Assembly (NCBI GenBank): GCA_028280575.1
Contig: JANQLN010000138.1
Coordinates: forward strand, 1 to 44,249
Direction of reading: 5' to 3'
Source: Clostridia bacterium
GTDB lineage: Bacteria; Bacillota; Clostridia; Acetivibrionales; STF1-152
Length of the DNA: 44,249 nt
A program made the position numbers and the translations under genes. Shown one piece after another: positions 26,490-36,194 of this stretch (position 1 is the stretch's first letter; each line of letters starts with the position of its first letter). Below the pieces are notes generated by a model that saw nothing but the letters and a program-made list of their open reading frames with translations, was not told the DNA's origin and ran no database searches.

Positions 26490-28973
26490 ATGGAAAGAAT
26501 CAATCTTTGCGGCAAATGGTATTTAAAGGGAGCTCAATATGAAGGTATTAATGCCACAGTTCCAGGTTGTGTGCATACAGACCTTTTAAATGAGGAAAAG
26601 ATTCCCGATCCTTTTTACAGGGACAATGAGCATTCCCTTATGTGGATAGGAGAAACGGACTGGGAATACAGCAGGGATTTTATGGTTAGCGAGGAGATGC
26701 TTCTTAATAAGCATATTATTCTTAGCTGTGAAGGCCTTGATACACTTGCCCAAATTAAAATAAACGGTAAACCGTCAGCTCAGACCGACAATATGTTCAG
26801 GACATGGAATTTTGATATAAAAAATAAATTACACCCAGGGAAAAACAATATTTCCATTTATTTTAAATCAACAATTCCCTACCTGGAAGAAAAAAACGGG
26901 CTAAGGAAATTCCATCCTTTAGAAGACAGCATTGACAGGATGAAGGGTGTCTCATGGATTAGAAAAATGCAATGCAGCTATGGATGGGACTGGGGCATCA
27001 AGTGCGTAACATGCGGTATATGGAAAAATATTGAGATACAGGCATATAATGAGGCAAAGATAAATGATGTGCTTGTAAGGCAGGTTCATCAAAAAAATCT
27101 TGTAAGGCTTAACATAACGGTTAACCTTGATCAAAAATCAGGTAAAAAAATGTCCGGCAGGGTTTTCCTGGCACTTGACGGCAAAAGCATCTCAACATCC
27201 GAACTTCACCTGGATGGCGCTAAGGGCTCTGCGGATGTTGAAGCAGAAAATCCGAAACTATGGTGGCCAAACAACCTGGGTGAACAAAACCTTTATGATT
27301 TACTCATTGAAATATATTCAGATTCATGCAAGCTTGCGGTTGACACATACCGGCAAAAAATCGGTTTGCGTACCCTAAAGCTTGACCGTCATCCTGACCG
27401 GTGGGGTGAATCCTTCCAATTTGCTGTAAATGGAGTGCCCTTTTTTGCCAAAGGTGCAAACTGGATACCAATTGATGCATTTGTAACAAGGGCATCTGAT
27501 GATTTTTATGAACAGGTCGTCGCTAGTGCGGCACATGCCAATATGAACTTTTTAAGAGTCTGGGGCGGAGGTATATATGAAAAGGATATATTTTATGAAT
27601 TGTGTGACAAATACGGCATATGTGTCTGGCAGGATTTCATGTTTGCATGCAGTTCATACCCTGCCTATGATAAAGAATTTATGGAAAATGTAAAGCTTGA
27701 AGCAGTGGATAATATAAGGAGATTGAGAAATCATCCCTGTATAGCATTGTGGTGTGGAAATAACGAACTGGAACAAATTCCGTTATTGATTGATGACGAC
27801 ACAGGCAAAGGCTCTATGAGCTGGGATGAATACAAGCTGCTCTTTGACAAGCTGCTGCCCGGTCTGGTTGGAAAGCATGCCCCGGATATGGACTATTGGC
27901 CCTCCAGTCCCCATACACCTACGGAAGAAAGGGATTGGAGCAGTCCAATAGCCGGAGATGCACACCTGTGGGATGTATGGCATGGAACAAAGCCCTTTGA
28001 GTGGTACAGGACATGTGAACACCGGTTTAATAGTGAATTCGGCTTCCAATCATTCCCCGAGCCATTTATTGTAGAAGGGTATACAATTCCAGAAGACAGG
28101 AATATTACAAGCTATATTATGGAGCACCATCAAAGAAGCCCTATCGGCAATAATGCAATAATACAGTACATGCTTTCCTGGTATAAGCTTCCCAAAAGCT
28201 TTGATATGCAAATCTGGTTATCACAAATTCTTCATGGCATGGCTATGAAATATGCTGTTGAGCATTGGAGGCGGAGTATGCCAAGAGGTATGGGAACTCT
28301 TTACTGGCAGTTAAACGACTGCTGGCCTGTGACAAGCTGGGCATCCCTTGACTATACGGGAAACTGGAAAGCACTCAATTATATGGCAAAAAGGTTTTAT
28401 GCCCCTGTCCTGGCGTCTGCAGTGGAGGATATTGAAAAAGGAATAGTAGAAATCCATTTGACAAACGACCTTCTTGAAAATGCTTCCGGAACTTTGGATT
28501 GGCGGCTTTTTGATACGGACGGGACTACAATAGCTGCCGACAGCTTTGGAGCCGCTGTGGGGCCCTGCACCAGTTTGAAGCTGAGGGATATGGATATCAA
28601 AGAGCGTTTGGACAGATGTGGTGCAAGAAATGCTATGATGCATATTGAATTTATTAAGGACAATATAAGTGCTTCTGATAATCTGGTTCTGTTTTCAAGG
28701 CCAAAACATATAAACTTAAAAAATCCCGGCTTCTGTGTGAATATAACAAAAAAATCAGATATTGAATATGAAGTTGAAATTACGGCAGCCAAACCGGCTT
28801 TATGGGTTTGGACCATAGTGCAGGGACAAACTCCAAAATTTTCAGACAGGTTTTTCCACATGCTGAATAACAGCAGTAAAAAATTAACTATAGAGCTTCA
28901 AGCTCCGATGGAAAAAACTGAATTTATGGAAAAATTTAAAATATACAGCCTTTTAGATACGTATCAAAGTTAA
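26490..28973 (+). CDS. Beta-mannosidase-like glycoside hydrolase, family GH2
   Basis: 827-residue intracellular enzyme with no signal peptide. N-terminal GH2 sugar-binding sandwich (NLCGKWYLKG, VPGCVHTDLL, DWEYSRDF) precedes an Ig-like domain and the TIM barrel. The barrel contains AKGANWIPIDAF, RVWGGGIYE, VWQDFMFACSSYP, the acid/base E426 in WCGNNE, and the nucleophile E516 in FNSEFGFQSFP. VPGCVHTDL and the WQDFMFACS block are typical of beta-mannosidase rather than beta-galactosidase. It would remove mannose from the non-reducing end of manno-oligosaccharides. The frame is open from 26343, but TAGGAGG lies before the ATG at 26490. No transporter is adjacent; flanking terminators suggest a single-gene unit. 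Confidence 0.92.
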   Translation: MERINLCGKWYLKGAQYEGINATVPGCVHTDLLNEEKIPDPFYRDNEHSLMWIGETDWEYSRDFMVSEEMLLNKHIILSCEGLDTLAQIKINGKPSAQTDNMFRTWNFDIKNKLHPGKNNISIYFKSTIPYLEEKNGLRKFHPLEDSIDRMKGVSWIRKMQCSYGWDWGIKCVTCGIWKNIEIQAYNEAKINDVLVRQVHQKNLVRLNITVNLDQKSGKKMSGRVFLALDGKSISTSELHLDGAKGSADVEAENPKLWWPNNLGEQNLYDLLIEIYSDSCKLAVDTYRQKIGLRTLKLDRHPDRWGESFQFAVNGVPFFAKGANWIPIDAFVTRASDDFYEQVVASAAHANMNFLRVWGGGIYEKDIFYELCDKYGICVWQDFMFACSSYPAYDKEFMENVKLEAVDNIRRLRNHPCIALWCGNNELEQIPLLIDDDTGKGSMSWDEYKLLFDKLLPGLVGKHAPDMDYWPSSPHTPTEERDWSSPIAGDAHLWDVWHGTKPFEWYRTCEHRFNSEFGFQSFPEPFIVEGYTIPEDRNITSYIMEHHQRSPIGNNAIIQYMLSWYKLPKSFDMQIWLSQILHGMAMKYAVEHWRRSMPRGMGTLYWQLNDCWPVTSWASLDYTGNWKALNYMAKRFYAPVLASAVEDIEKGIVEIHLTNDLLENASGTLDWRLFDTDGTTIAADSFGAAVGPCTSLKLRDMDIKERLDRCGARNAMMHIEFIKDNISASDNLVLFSRPKHINLKNPGFCVNITKKSDIEYEVEITAAKPALWVWTIVQGQTPKFSDRFFHMLNNSSKKLTIELQAPMEKTEFMEKFKIYSLLDTYQS

Positions 28974-28993
28974 TGGAAAGGCATGGTTGATTG

Positions 28994-29054
28994 ACCAATT
29001 ATGAAATAGTGCGTTAAACCTTGATATAAGAATTATGCACTTTTCATAATTGGT
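28994..29054. terminator. Long inverted repeat between convergent genes (probable terminator)
   Basis: ACCAATTATGAAA and TTTCATAATTGGT pair perfectly over 13 bp, extended by AGTGC/GCACT after a single bulge, around a loop of about 24 nt. It lies between the convergent beta-mannosidase and ahcY genes. The T-run is short (GCTTTTC), so termination is plausible but not certain. Confidence 0.55.
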
Positions 29055-29076
29055 GCTTTTCAATCCATATTATAAA

Positions 29077-30339
29077 TCATGTCCCCATTTTCCATGAATT
29101 TAAGTATATCTTTTGCTCCTCGGTCAATTCATCTATCCCGATACCCATTGAATCCAGCTTCAGCCTGGCTATTTCATAGTCAATCTCTTCCGGGATAACA
29201 TAAACTTTCTGCTGCATTTTGCTGCTGTTTTGTACAAGATATTCCGAACCCAGGGCCTGATTGGCAAAGCTCATGTCCATAACAACCGCAGGATGCCCTT
29301 CTGCAGCGGACAGGTTTAAAAGCCTTCCTTCAGCCAGTAGGATAATTCTTTTCCCATCTACCGTATACTCTTCAACAAAATCACGTATTGTCCTCTTTTT
29401 ATCAGACATGCTTTCAAGGGCGCCAATATTGATTTCGTCATTGAAGTGTCCTGAATTTGCTATAATAACACCATCTTTGGCAGCCTTGATATGCTTTTCA
29501 TCTACAACATTAATATCTCCCGTTACGGTAATAACTACATCCGCCTCAGGCATTATCTTTTCAAGCTTCATTACCCTGAATCCGTCCATAACCGCCTCAA
29601 TGGCCTTAATATGATCCACTTCGGTTACCGTAACATTGGCACCCATACCCTTTGCCCTCATGGCAAGACCTTTGCCGCACCAGCCATAGCCGCATACGAC
29701 AAAATTTTTACCTGCAAGCAGTATATTTGTAGCTCTTAAAAGGCCATCAATAGTACTCTGGCCGGTGCCGTAGCGATTATCAAAAAAATGTTTGGTCTGG
29801 GATTCATTTACTGCTATAATGGGAAACTTGAGTGCCTTTTCCTTTTCCATGCTTTTAAGTCTTATTACACCGGTAGTAGTTTCTTCAGTACCTCCAATAA
29901 TATTTTTCAGGTAAGTATCACTATAATCCTGATGTAAAAGCCCCACCAGGTCGGCGCCGTCATCCTGCGTCATATCAGGCTTGTGCTCAATGGCTGATAT
30001 AAGATGGCCATAATAGGTGTCCCTGTCTTCACCCTTAATTGCAAACACAGGTATTTCATAATCTGCAACAAGTGATGCCGCTACATCATCCTGTGTAGAA
30101 AGAGGATTGGATGCACATAGTACAACATCGGCGCCTCCGGCTTTTAAAGTTCTCATAAGGTTTGCTGTTTCCGTAGTTACATGGAGACAGCATGAAATCC
30201 TCTTCCCCATTAAAGGCTTTTCATTTTCAAATCTTTCCCTGATTTTTCTAAGTACATGCATCTGGTTGTCCGCCCATTCAATTCTTAACTTACCTTTGGG
30301 TGCCAGTCCTTTGTCCTTTATATCACACTTAATCATCAT
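29077..30339 (-). CDS. Adenosylhomocysteinase
   Basis: 420 residues. It hydrolyses S-adenosylhomocysteine to adenosine and homocysteine using tightly bound NAD. The substrate region [22 protein letters not shown], the catalytic block [19 protein letters not shown], and the NAD-binding [21 protein letters not shown] are present. The protein is the shorter bacterial/archaeal form, without the long insert of the eukaryotic-like enzymes. Two ATGs in tandem follow GGGAGG; either may be used. It starts 21 nt after a HTH-methyltransferase gene on the same strand, so a methyl-transfer product would be removed by its operon partner. Confidence 0.96.
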   Translation of the reverse strand: MMIKCDIKDKGLAPKGKLRIEWADNQMHVLRKIRERFENEKPLMGKRISCCLHVTTETANLMRTLKAGGADVVLCASNPLSTQDDVAASLVADYEIPVFAIKGEDRDTYYGHLISAIEHKPDMTQDDGADLVGLLHQDYSDTYLKNIIGGTEETTTGVIRLKSMEKEKALKFPIIAVNESQTKHFFDNRYGTGQSTIDGLLRATNILLAGKNFVVCGYGWCGKGLAMRAKGMGANVTVTEVDHIKAIEAVMDGFRVMKLEKIMPEADVVITVTGDINVVDEKHIKAAKDGVIIANSGHFNDEINIGALESMSDKKRTIRDFVEEYTVDGKRIILLAEGRLLNLSAAEGHPAVVMDMSFANQALGSEYLVQNSSKMQQKVYVIPEEIDYEIARLKLDSMGIGIDELTEEQKIYLNSWKMGT

Positions 30340-30360
30340 AAAATCCTCCCTGTTAAAAAT

Positions 30361-31161
30361 TCAGCCTTTATTGGCCGTTAATATCAAAATCCCCATATCT
30401 TCTTTGCTTAACTTGTCATCCTTTAGCTCGGTTATGTTTATATTTTCAAATCCATTGTTTTCAAACCACTTAACGAGCTCGCTCCGGGTAAAACCATTCC
30501 ACAGGTCATGCATTTCAAGGCTGAATTCATCATTTGAGTGTCTTTTTAAATCTGCCAAAAATACCTTTCCGCCGGGCTTTAGTATCCTGTGCATTTCCTT
30601 TACAGCCATTGCAGGTTCTTCAATATGGTGCAAAAACATACTTGCACTTACAATATTAGCTGAGCTGTCATTTAAAGGTATGTCTATGGCGTCACCTTCC
30701 AATAAAACAATATTTTTCAACCCTTTCTTTTCGGCTTTTTCTTTTAACTTGCCCAGCATACCGCCAGATATGTCTACAGCAAAAACCTTTTTTGAATTTT
30801 TTGCAGCCTCCAGCGTAAGATAACCATCTCCCGCACCTAAGTCTGCAACAGTCATGGTTTTAGTTAAATTGGCATAGCTGCTGAATATATTTTTTATATC
30901 CTTATTATAATAGCCTGAGCTAATGCTCTCCCAGGTCTGTGCAACACTGTTGAAAAATTCTTTCGTATCACCTTCACTGGATGAATAAAACTGTGAATTA
31001 CCTGCGGCAAGCCAATCAATAAGAGCTTTTCTGCTAAATCTCCATTCCCTGCCTATTTTTCTGGCAGGTACCTTTTCTTCCCTTAGCATTTTAATAAATG
31101 TCTTGACGCTGACCCCAAAAAGCCTGGCCGCATCATCCATATTCAGAATTTCATTTTCCAT
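30361..31161 (-). CDS. HTH (excisionase-type) fused to a SAM-dependent methyltransferase
   Basis: 266 residues in two parts. Residues 1-52 form a MerR/excisionase-like winged helix (MDDAARLFGVSVKTFIKML followed by REWRFSRKALIDWLAAG). Residues about 65-255 form a class I methyltransferase with motif I VADLGAGDGYLTLEAA, acidic strand VFAVDISGGML, a SASMFLHHIEEP motif and EMHRILKPGGKVFLADL. This resembles the UbiE/ArsR-methyltransferase group in which a DNA-binding domain sits in front of the enzyme. Its operon partner is ahcY, which removes the SAH product. It may act as a regulator that senses SAM or SAH. The target and substrate are unknown. Confidence 0.88.
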   Translation of the reverse strand: MENEILNMDDAARLFGVSVKTFIKMLREEKVPARKIGREWRFSRKALIDWLAAGNSQFYSSSEGDTKEFFNSVAQTWESISSGYYNKDIKNIFSSYANLTKTMTVADLGAGDGYLTLEAAKNSKKVFAVDISGGMLGKLKEKAEKKGLKNIVLLEGDAIDIPLNDSSANIVSASMFLHHIEEPAMAVKEMHRILKPGGKVFLADLKRHSNDEFSLEMHDLWNGFTRSELVKWFENNGFENINITELKDDKLSKEDMGILILTANKG

Positions 31162-31233
31162 TATTACCTCCTGGCAAATTCATTTTAATTCAATCATTCG
31201 GCATATAACTACTTTTATATTCACCCTGCTCTT

Positions 31234-31262
31234 ATTATATTATACAAAAATAAAAATGGCAA
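31234..31262 (-). promoter_or_regulatory. Predicted sigma-A promoter of the HTH-methyltransferase/ahcY operon
   Basis: On the minus strand TTGCCA is followed after 17 nt by TATAAT. An overlapping second pair (TTGCTA, 18 nt, TATAAT ending at 31239) is also possible. Confidence 0.6.
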
Positions 31263-31314
31263 TAGCAACAGTATAAAAAATAAGGAATTTGCTCAAAAAT
31301 GGAAAACTCAAATT

Positions 31315-32748
31315 TTATCTGATAATATCCGAAAACTCTATACTTATCTTATCCGAATGTGCATTTTGCTCAGTACGTTTGATATGGCTGTTATTTGACC
31401 CAAGCCTTTTATCCGGCAGTGTCACAATAAATGTACTTCCTTCACCAAAAGTGCTTTTCAAATATATGCTGCCCCCATGCATTCTAACCAGGGATTTAAC
31501 AAGGGAAAGGCCTAAACCGCTTCCTTCATTGTGTCTGGTAAATGACTTGTCCACTTGATTGAAGCTGTCAAAAATAGTCTCTATATTATCTTTTCTGATT
31601 CCTATCCCGTTGTCCTTAACGTATATTAATATTTCCTGGCTTTTTACCTCAACAGAAACAGCAATATAGCCGCTTTCCTGGGTAAATTTAGTAGCATTTG
31701 ACAATAAATTCAGCATTATACGCTCTATAGCTTCAGGGTCGCATGCAATAACTTTACTGGTAATGTTTGCCTGGAAGAATAAATCGATTTTTCTTTTTTT
31801 GATAACATCCTTTGAGGATTCCGTAATGTTTTCAACTAAAGCTACAATATCCTCATCAGCTAAATTAAGATTATAATATCCTGTGTTCAGCCTTGTTAAA
31901 TCAATGACATTCCTTACAAGTCTCAAAAGCCTGTAGCAGCCAGTTTTGAGTGAATTGATCCTCTCACCGATGTATTGCCTGTCCAACTCCCTGTTTGTGT
32001 TTTTTACATGCAAATTGAGTATCTGTATTGCACCAAGCATAATATTAAGAGGTGTACGAAGCTCATGGGATATATTAGAAAAAAATTCGGCTTCAACCTT
32101 TTCCTTTTCCATTGATTCCTTCAGCATATATTGAAGTGTCAAATCCCTTACCAATGTCATTTTCATCTTTTTACCCTGGTAAGGAAAACTTACGGTAGTG
32201 GACATAACATTTATTTTACTGTAATCATTCCTCCGCACTACCCTCCAGTCATAGACTAAAGGATAAAGCTTTTTTTTCCTATACCTTTTCAAAATGTCTC
32301 CAATTCTTATTTTTTCATAAATAAAGTCTTTAAGGGGTAATCCGATCAACTGTTCACAATCATTATAACCAAGAAGATTTGCAGCCGCCTGGTTTGCAAG
32401 GACTACCCTGCCTTTATGGTGAACAACGGTACACTCCGGAATTACCATAAAAAGCTTTCTATAGCGCTCTTTACTTTCCAGCAATTCCCGCTCTACCCTG
32501 ACTCTTTTTATTATGTTAAGGATTAAAAACACAAACAGTATTAAAGTTATAACGGCAGCAAAAATAATTATTTTTAGTGCATGACCGTTAATACTTTCAT
32601 TTTTTGATAAAATAACCCCGACAAATGATTGTATGCTTTTTTCGGCGTAAACTGAATTCACTTTTATAATACCGGTTATAAATAATATATTTACTGTTAA
32701 TGTAAGTTTTAAAAACCTATTTCTTTTTTTTTCTGTACATTTTAGCAA
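31315..32748 (-). CDS. PAS-domain sensor histidine kinase, orphan
   Basis: 477 residues. Two membrane segments (about 13-35 and 58-80) frame a short external loop. A PAS domain follows (about 92-200; HKGRVVLANQAAANLLGYND), then the HisKA dimerisation helix with phospho-acceptor H228 in FFSNISHELRTPLNIM, and a HATPase domain with NLLSNATKF, DNGIGI and GSGLGLSLVKSLV. No response-regulator gene is nearby, so it is an orphan kinase. In spore formers such kinases often feed Spo0A, which is an inference here. The start is a TTG eight nt after AGGGG. Two TGTAGAA/AGTAGAA boxes lie 100-130 nt upstream. Confidence 0.93.
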   Translation of the reverse strand: MLKCTEKKRNRFLKLTLTVNILFITGIIKVNSVYAEKSIQSFVGVILSKNESINGHALKIIIFAAVITLILFVFLILNIIKRVRVERELLESKERYRKLFMVIPECTVVHHKGRVVLANQAAANLLGYNDCEQLIGLPLKDFIYEKIRIGDILKRYRKKKLYPLVYDWRVVRRNDYSKINVMSTTVSFPYQGKKMKMTLVRDLTLQYMLKESMEKEKVEAEFFSNISHELRTPLNIMLGAIQILNLHVKNTNRELDRQYIGERINSLKTGCYRLLRLVRNVIDLTRLNTGYYNLNLADEDIVALVENITESSKDVIKKRKIDLFFQANITSKVIACDPEAIERIMLNLLSNATKFTQESGYIAVSVEVKSQEILIYVKDNGIGIRKDNIETIFDSFNQVDKSFTRHNEGSGLGLSLVKSLVRMHGGSIYLKSTFGEGSTFIVTLPDKRLGSNNSHIKRTEQNAHSDKISIEFSDIIR

Positions 32749-32848
32749 TTCATATTCCCCTAAACAACTTTCTTTTTTACATTAATCCATAATAACACAA
32801 AAAAATGCCTCTATTAAAGTAACACAAACTTTTAAACAATTCAACGTT

Positions 32849-32875
32849 TTCTACTAAACATTACATTTTTCTACA
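32849..32875 (-). promoter_or_regulatory. Two Spo0A-box-like sites upstream of the histidine kinase
   Basis: Read on the minus strand, TGTAGAA (32875-32869) and AGTAGAA (32855-32849) are 20 nt apart, about two helical turns. They resemble the TGTCGAA core with one and two changes. The 334-nt gap 32749-33082 holds no gene; besides these it contains AT-rich sequence and a weak hairpin at 32984. Confidence 0.3.
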
Positions 32876-32983
32876 AATTTCTATTGCGAAATTTCAATGA
32901 ATTATTATAATATTTTACATTTTTTTAACTTATGGCTAGCGGATTTAAAAATGGGCCAAAAACCTTAAATTAAGCTTAAAGCA

Positions 32984-33017
32984 CCGGAAAAAACCTAATG
33001 AGTAATCTTATTTCCGG
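32984..33017 (-). terminator. Possible terminator of purine nucleoside phosphorylase
   Basis: CCGGAAA and TTTCCGG form a 7-bp stem around a 20-nt loop beyond the stop codon. The loop is large and the T-run lies inside it, so support is modest. Confidence 0.35.
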
Positions 33018-33082
33018 GATATTTATTAATGGCATATGCGTTTTTTGTAAATGATTTGGGAAATAAAATAAAGCATGTGCTT

Positions 33083-33913
33083 TCAAGTAAAGCTCCACCC
33101 TCCGATAATACCGGTCAAAAACAGCTTGAAATCATTTTTTACTTTTTGGGACACATTTACTACCTCGTCGTGGGATAAAATATTGCCGCCAATCCCCGCA
33201 GCCATATTTGTTATACATGAAATACCAAGCACCCTCATATTCTGATGCTTTGCAGCAATAGCTTCAGGAACGGTGGACATGCCTACCGCATCCCCGCCCA
33301 GAGCCGCAAGCATTCTTATTTCTGCCGGTGTTTCGTACATGGGGCCCGGTACATATACATATATACCCTCCCTTAGTACGATTGAATATTCGACAGCACA
33401 TTTTCTTGCGTGTTCCAATAATTTTTTATTATAAACAAAAGTCATATCAGGAAATCTTTCTCCCAATTTTTCATCATTCCTGCCTCTTAAAGGAGAGGGG
33501 GCAAATAAAGATATGTGGTCACGTATAAGCATAAGGTCGCCTGGAACAAAGCTTTGATTTATACCCCCTGCAGCATTGGTCAGGATAAGGTTTTTTATTT
33601 TCATCAGTTTGAGCAGTCTTACCGGAAATACGACATTTTGTATATCATAGCCTTCATAATAGTGAAATCTCCCTTTAAAGACCATAATATGCTTTCCCGC
33701 AAGCATGCCGAATACAAGCCTGCCTTCATGGCTTCTTACAGTAGTTCTCGGAAAATTTGGAATGTCCCTGTAATCAATCTCAATGGTATTTTCCATATCA
33801 TCTGCCAGTACACCCAGTCCGGAACCAAGAATAACTGCTATTTCAGGTCTGCATGGTATTTTTGATTCAATATATGAAGCCGATTCCATTGCTATTTCAT
33901 AATAATTGCCCAT
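33083..33913 (-). CDS. Purine nucleoside phosphorylase, class II (trimeric)
   Basis: 276 residues, standard for the PunA/PNP type. It has GSGLGVLADDM for phosphate binding, FPRTTVRSHEGRLVFG, GRFHYYEGY, LTNAAGGIN and the specificity segment GDAVGMSTVPEAIAAKHQNM. It cleaves guanosine/inosine-type nucleosides with phosphate to base and ribose-1-phosphate. The start ATG is five nt after CGGAGG. It lies downstream of flotillin on the same strand, but an R1 hairpin element and 173 nt separate them. The next kinase gene is probably separate. Confidence 0.95.
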   Translation of the reverse strand: MGNYYEIAMESASYIESKIPCRPEIAVILGSGLGVLADDMENTIEIDYRDIPNFPRTTVRSHEGRLVFGMLAGKHIMVFKGRFHYYEGYDIQNVVFPVRLLKLMKIKNLILTNAAGGINQSFVPGDLMLIRDHISLFAPSPLRGRNDEKLGERFPDMTFVYNKKLLEHARKCAVEYSIVLREGIYVYVPGPMYETPAEIRMLAALGGDAVGMSTVPEAIAAKHQNMRVLGISCITNMAAGIGGNILSHDEVVNVSQKVKNDFKLFLTGIIGGWSFT

Positions 33914-33960
33914 TGAATCCTCCGTTCTATAAAATAGATTCTATATGTAACGTCATAGCT

Positions 33961-34032
33961 CTATGCAATATGGCTTGGAAAATCCCCTGGTATTTCAAAA
34001 TCCATATTGCAAAAATCAAAGGCGTTCCATAT
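33961..34032 (-). repeat. Hairpin element R1, copy 3
   Basis: On the minus strand the conserved arm ATATGGAACGCCTTTGATTT leads into a hairpin in which TGCAATATGG pairs with CCATATTGCA (10 bp). The interior is about ten nt shorter than in copy 1. It lies 48 nt upstream of purine nucleoside phosphorylase, in the same orientation. Confidence 0.7.
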
Positions 34033-34086
34033 AGTAAACTATACCGCAGCTTTTTTGTATTTTATTATTATATATTCTTTTAATTT

Positions 34087-35478
34087 TTATTCTTCTGTTT
34101 TCTCCACAGTTTTTTTTGCTTCCTGCACCTGTTCTTTTCCCAGGTATTGCGGAAGGTCCATTCCGGCCATATTAAAAAGGTCCTTAAGGGGAGGCACTGA
34201 TTTCATCATACCGGATACAAAATTGGCAGTTGCTGTTTCACCGCTTTGTTTTCCGCCATTATCCCAGACCGTTACCTTATCAATTTTTATTCCCTTGACA
34301 GCTTCCACCTGTGTTTTGACAAGCTCAGGAAGTTTGTCGGCAATCATAAGCATTATTGCCTTGTCGGCATTACCTTCTGCTGCTCCGACTATCTTTTCGA
34401 AACCTTCGGCCTGCTTGCTTAATACTTCTCTTATGCCCCGGGCCTCTGCGTCCATCTTGGCAAAAATAGCATCGGCTTGACCCTGTGCGTTGATCTTGAT
34501 TCTATCCGCTTCGGCTTCAGCCTGGATCTGGATTTTTCTTCTTTCAATTTCAGCCGGTACGACAATATCCGCTTCCTTTGTTGCCTTTTCTTTGGTTGCT
34601 CTTGTTTTTTCAGCTTCTTCCTCTGCCAGGTAAGCTTCACCCAATGCCTTTGCAGTCTGGACCTTCTCAGCAGCAGTGGCTATCCTTTCAGCTTGTGCCT
34701 GCTTTTCTCTTCTATCCGCCTCAGAATTGGCAACCGTAATCTTAGACCTGTTTTCTCCTTCAACTGCGGCAGCATTAGCTTCTGCCACCTGCACCCTTTC
34801 GTCCCTTTGAGCATTGGCCTGGCCGATTGCCCCATCCCTGTCCTTTTCCGCAACACTCTTCTTAGCGTCATTCACCGCTTTTGCTGCAGCTTCCTTACCA
34901 AGTGCATCAATATATCCCGATTCGTCATTTATATCCGTAACATTCACATTAATCAGTCTCAGGCCGACTTTTTTAAGCTCAGCCTCAACATTATTTGTTA
35001 CATTTGCAAGGAACTTGTCCCTGTCCGAGTTTATTTCTTCAATATCCATAGTTGCTATTACAAGCCTTAATTGCCCAAATATAATATCCTTCGCAAGATT
35101 GGCTATATCCTCACTTGCCAGGCCCAGCAACCTTTCGGCCGCATTTTGCATAATTCCCTGCTCTGTAGATACCCCAACTGTAAATATTGAAGGAACGTCA
35201 ACCCTTATATTTTGCTTGCTGAGAGCATTCCTAAGATTGACTTCTATGGACATGGGGGTAAGATTTAAAAATCTGAAGTCCTGGATTACAGGCCAGATAA
35301 AAGCAGCTCCGCCATGGATACATTTGGCTGAGCGTATCCCGCCCTCCATGTTTTTCCCAACCTTCCCATAAACAACAAGTACCTTGTCGGAAGGACACTT
35401 TTTATACCTTGCAAATAATGCTGCTACTGTTCCAAAAACAACAAAAACAATTACGGTTACCAATATCAACGGAGACAT
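34087..35478 (-). CDS. Flotillin-family membrane scaffold protein
   Basis: 463 residues. An N-terminal membrane segment (about 4-22) is followed by a band-7/PHB domain (about 30-180) with VTDINDESGYIDALGKEAA. A long Ala/Glu/Lys-rich coiled coil (about 185-380) with EAEADRIKINAQGQADAI-type repeats and a C-terminal part typical of flotillins complete it. It belongs to the FloT/YuaG group, which organises membrane microdomains in Firmicutes. It follows an NfeD-like gene by 21 nt, the same pairing as yuaF-yuaG. The C terminus ends in a charged Glu/Lys-rich tail. Confidence 0.93.
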   Translation of the reverse strand: MSPLILVTVIVFVVFGTVAALFARYKKCPSDKVLVVYGKVGKNMEGGIRSAKCIHGGAAFIWPVIQDFRFLNLTPMSIEVNLRNALSKQNIRVDVPSIFTVGVSTEQGIMQNAAERLLGLASEDIANLAKDIIFGQLRLVIATMDIEEINSDRDKFLANVTNNVEAELKKVGLRLINVNVTDINDESGYIDALGKEAAAKAVNDAKKSVAEKDRDGAIGQANAQRDERVQVAEANAAAVEGENRSKITVANSEADRREKQAQAERIATAAEKVQTAKALGEAYLAEEEAEKTRATKEKATKEADIVVPAEIERRKIQIQAEAEADRIKINAQGQADAIFAKMDAEARGIREVLSKQAEGFEKIVGAAEGNADKAIMLMIADKLPELVKTQVEAVKGIKIDKVTVWDNGGKQSGETATANFVSGMMKSVPPLKDLFNMAGMDLPQYLGKEQVQEAKKTVEKTEE

Positions 35479-35499
35479 TATCAGATCATTCCTTTCATT

Positions 35500-36072
35500 T
35501 TAAATTTTTTCTACAATAAAAATATTATTGGCTGTTGTTTCTACAATTTTAACCGACTCTCCGGTTTGAAGAGCTTTACCTTTAGTTACCGCGTCTGCTT
35601 CAAGAAAACTGCCCTTGAATGTAACATGGATTTTGCCTTTGCCTTTCTGATTGGCAGGTATTGGTATATACACCTGGCCTGTACTGCCCACAGCCTGCTT
35701 AATATCTATATTGCCGCTTTCAGCCAGTCTTGTTATGAAATAAAACAGCCCTGCTATTACCAGCATGACTATAATGCCGATAAGGGCTGAAACCAGTACC
35801 GTAACAAATTGGTTTGCACCGCTGTTGTACAAGGTTATTCCGGACCATCCGAATACGGTAAAAAATATAATGAAGTTTTTTACTGTGAATAGTCTGAAAG
35901 TTCCCTCCAGCGTGTCAAATTCGTTATTGTCAAATCCGTCTGCATCATCCATATTATCTCCAAGACCTGCAAATGTAGCAATAGTCTGAACTATGAACAC
36001 AACAGAAAATGGTATGGCCATAAACCAAAAAACTTTTTCAAATACCGGCATGGTATTCCACCAATCGTTCAA
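35500..36072 (-). CDS. NfeD-like membrane protein, partner of flotillin (YuaF-like)
   Basis: About 190 residues. Two to three membrane helices (near residues 10-32, 68-82 and 92-118) are followed by a C-terminal OB-fold (about 127-190) with GSTGQVYIPIPANQKGKGKIHV. Such proteins pair with flotillins. The frame is open from a TTG at 36090. I prefer the TTG at 36072, seven nt after AAGGGAGG, because the first codons of the longer form make up the ribosome site itself. It is the first gene of the NfeD-flotillin operon. Confidence 0.88.
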   Translation of the reverse strand: MNDWWNTMPVFEKVFWFMAIPFSVVFIVQTIATFAGLGDNMDDADGFDNNEFDTLEGTFRLFTVKNFIIFFTVFGWSGITLYNSGANQFVTVLVSALIGIIVMLVIAGLFYFITRLAESGNIDIKQAVGSTGQVYIPIPANQKGKGKIHVTFKGSFLEADAVTKGKALQTGESVKIVETTANNIFIVEKI

Positions 36073-36194
36073 GACCATCCCTCCCTTCAAAAAAAATTAT
36101 TTTGATATTATTTTACCATATGCAGGCAGAAAAAAATATTACTTTTCTAAGCAATTTGCGGCTTAATCGGTTTAAAGCAAGGAACGGCCAGACT

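Noticed and set aside
30107..30823. Long plus-strand open frame (238 codons)
   Set aside because: It lies wholly antisense to ahcY and the HTH-methyltransferase gene, has no ribosome site and no recognisable domain; it is a shadow of codon bias.
34477..35371. Plus-strand open frames of 185 and 197 codons
   Set aside because: Antisense to the flotillin coiled-coil region, whose repetitive codons leave other frames open.
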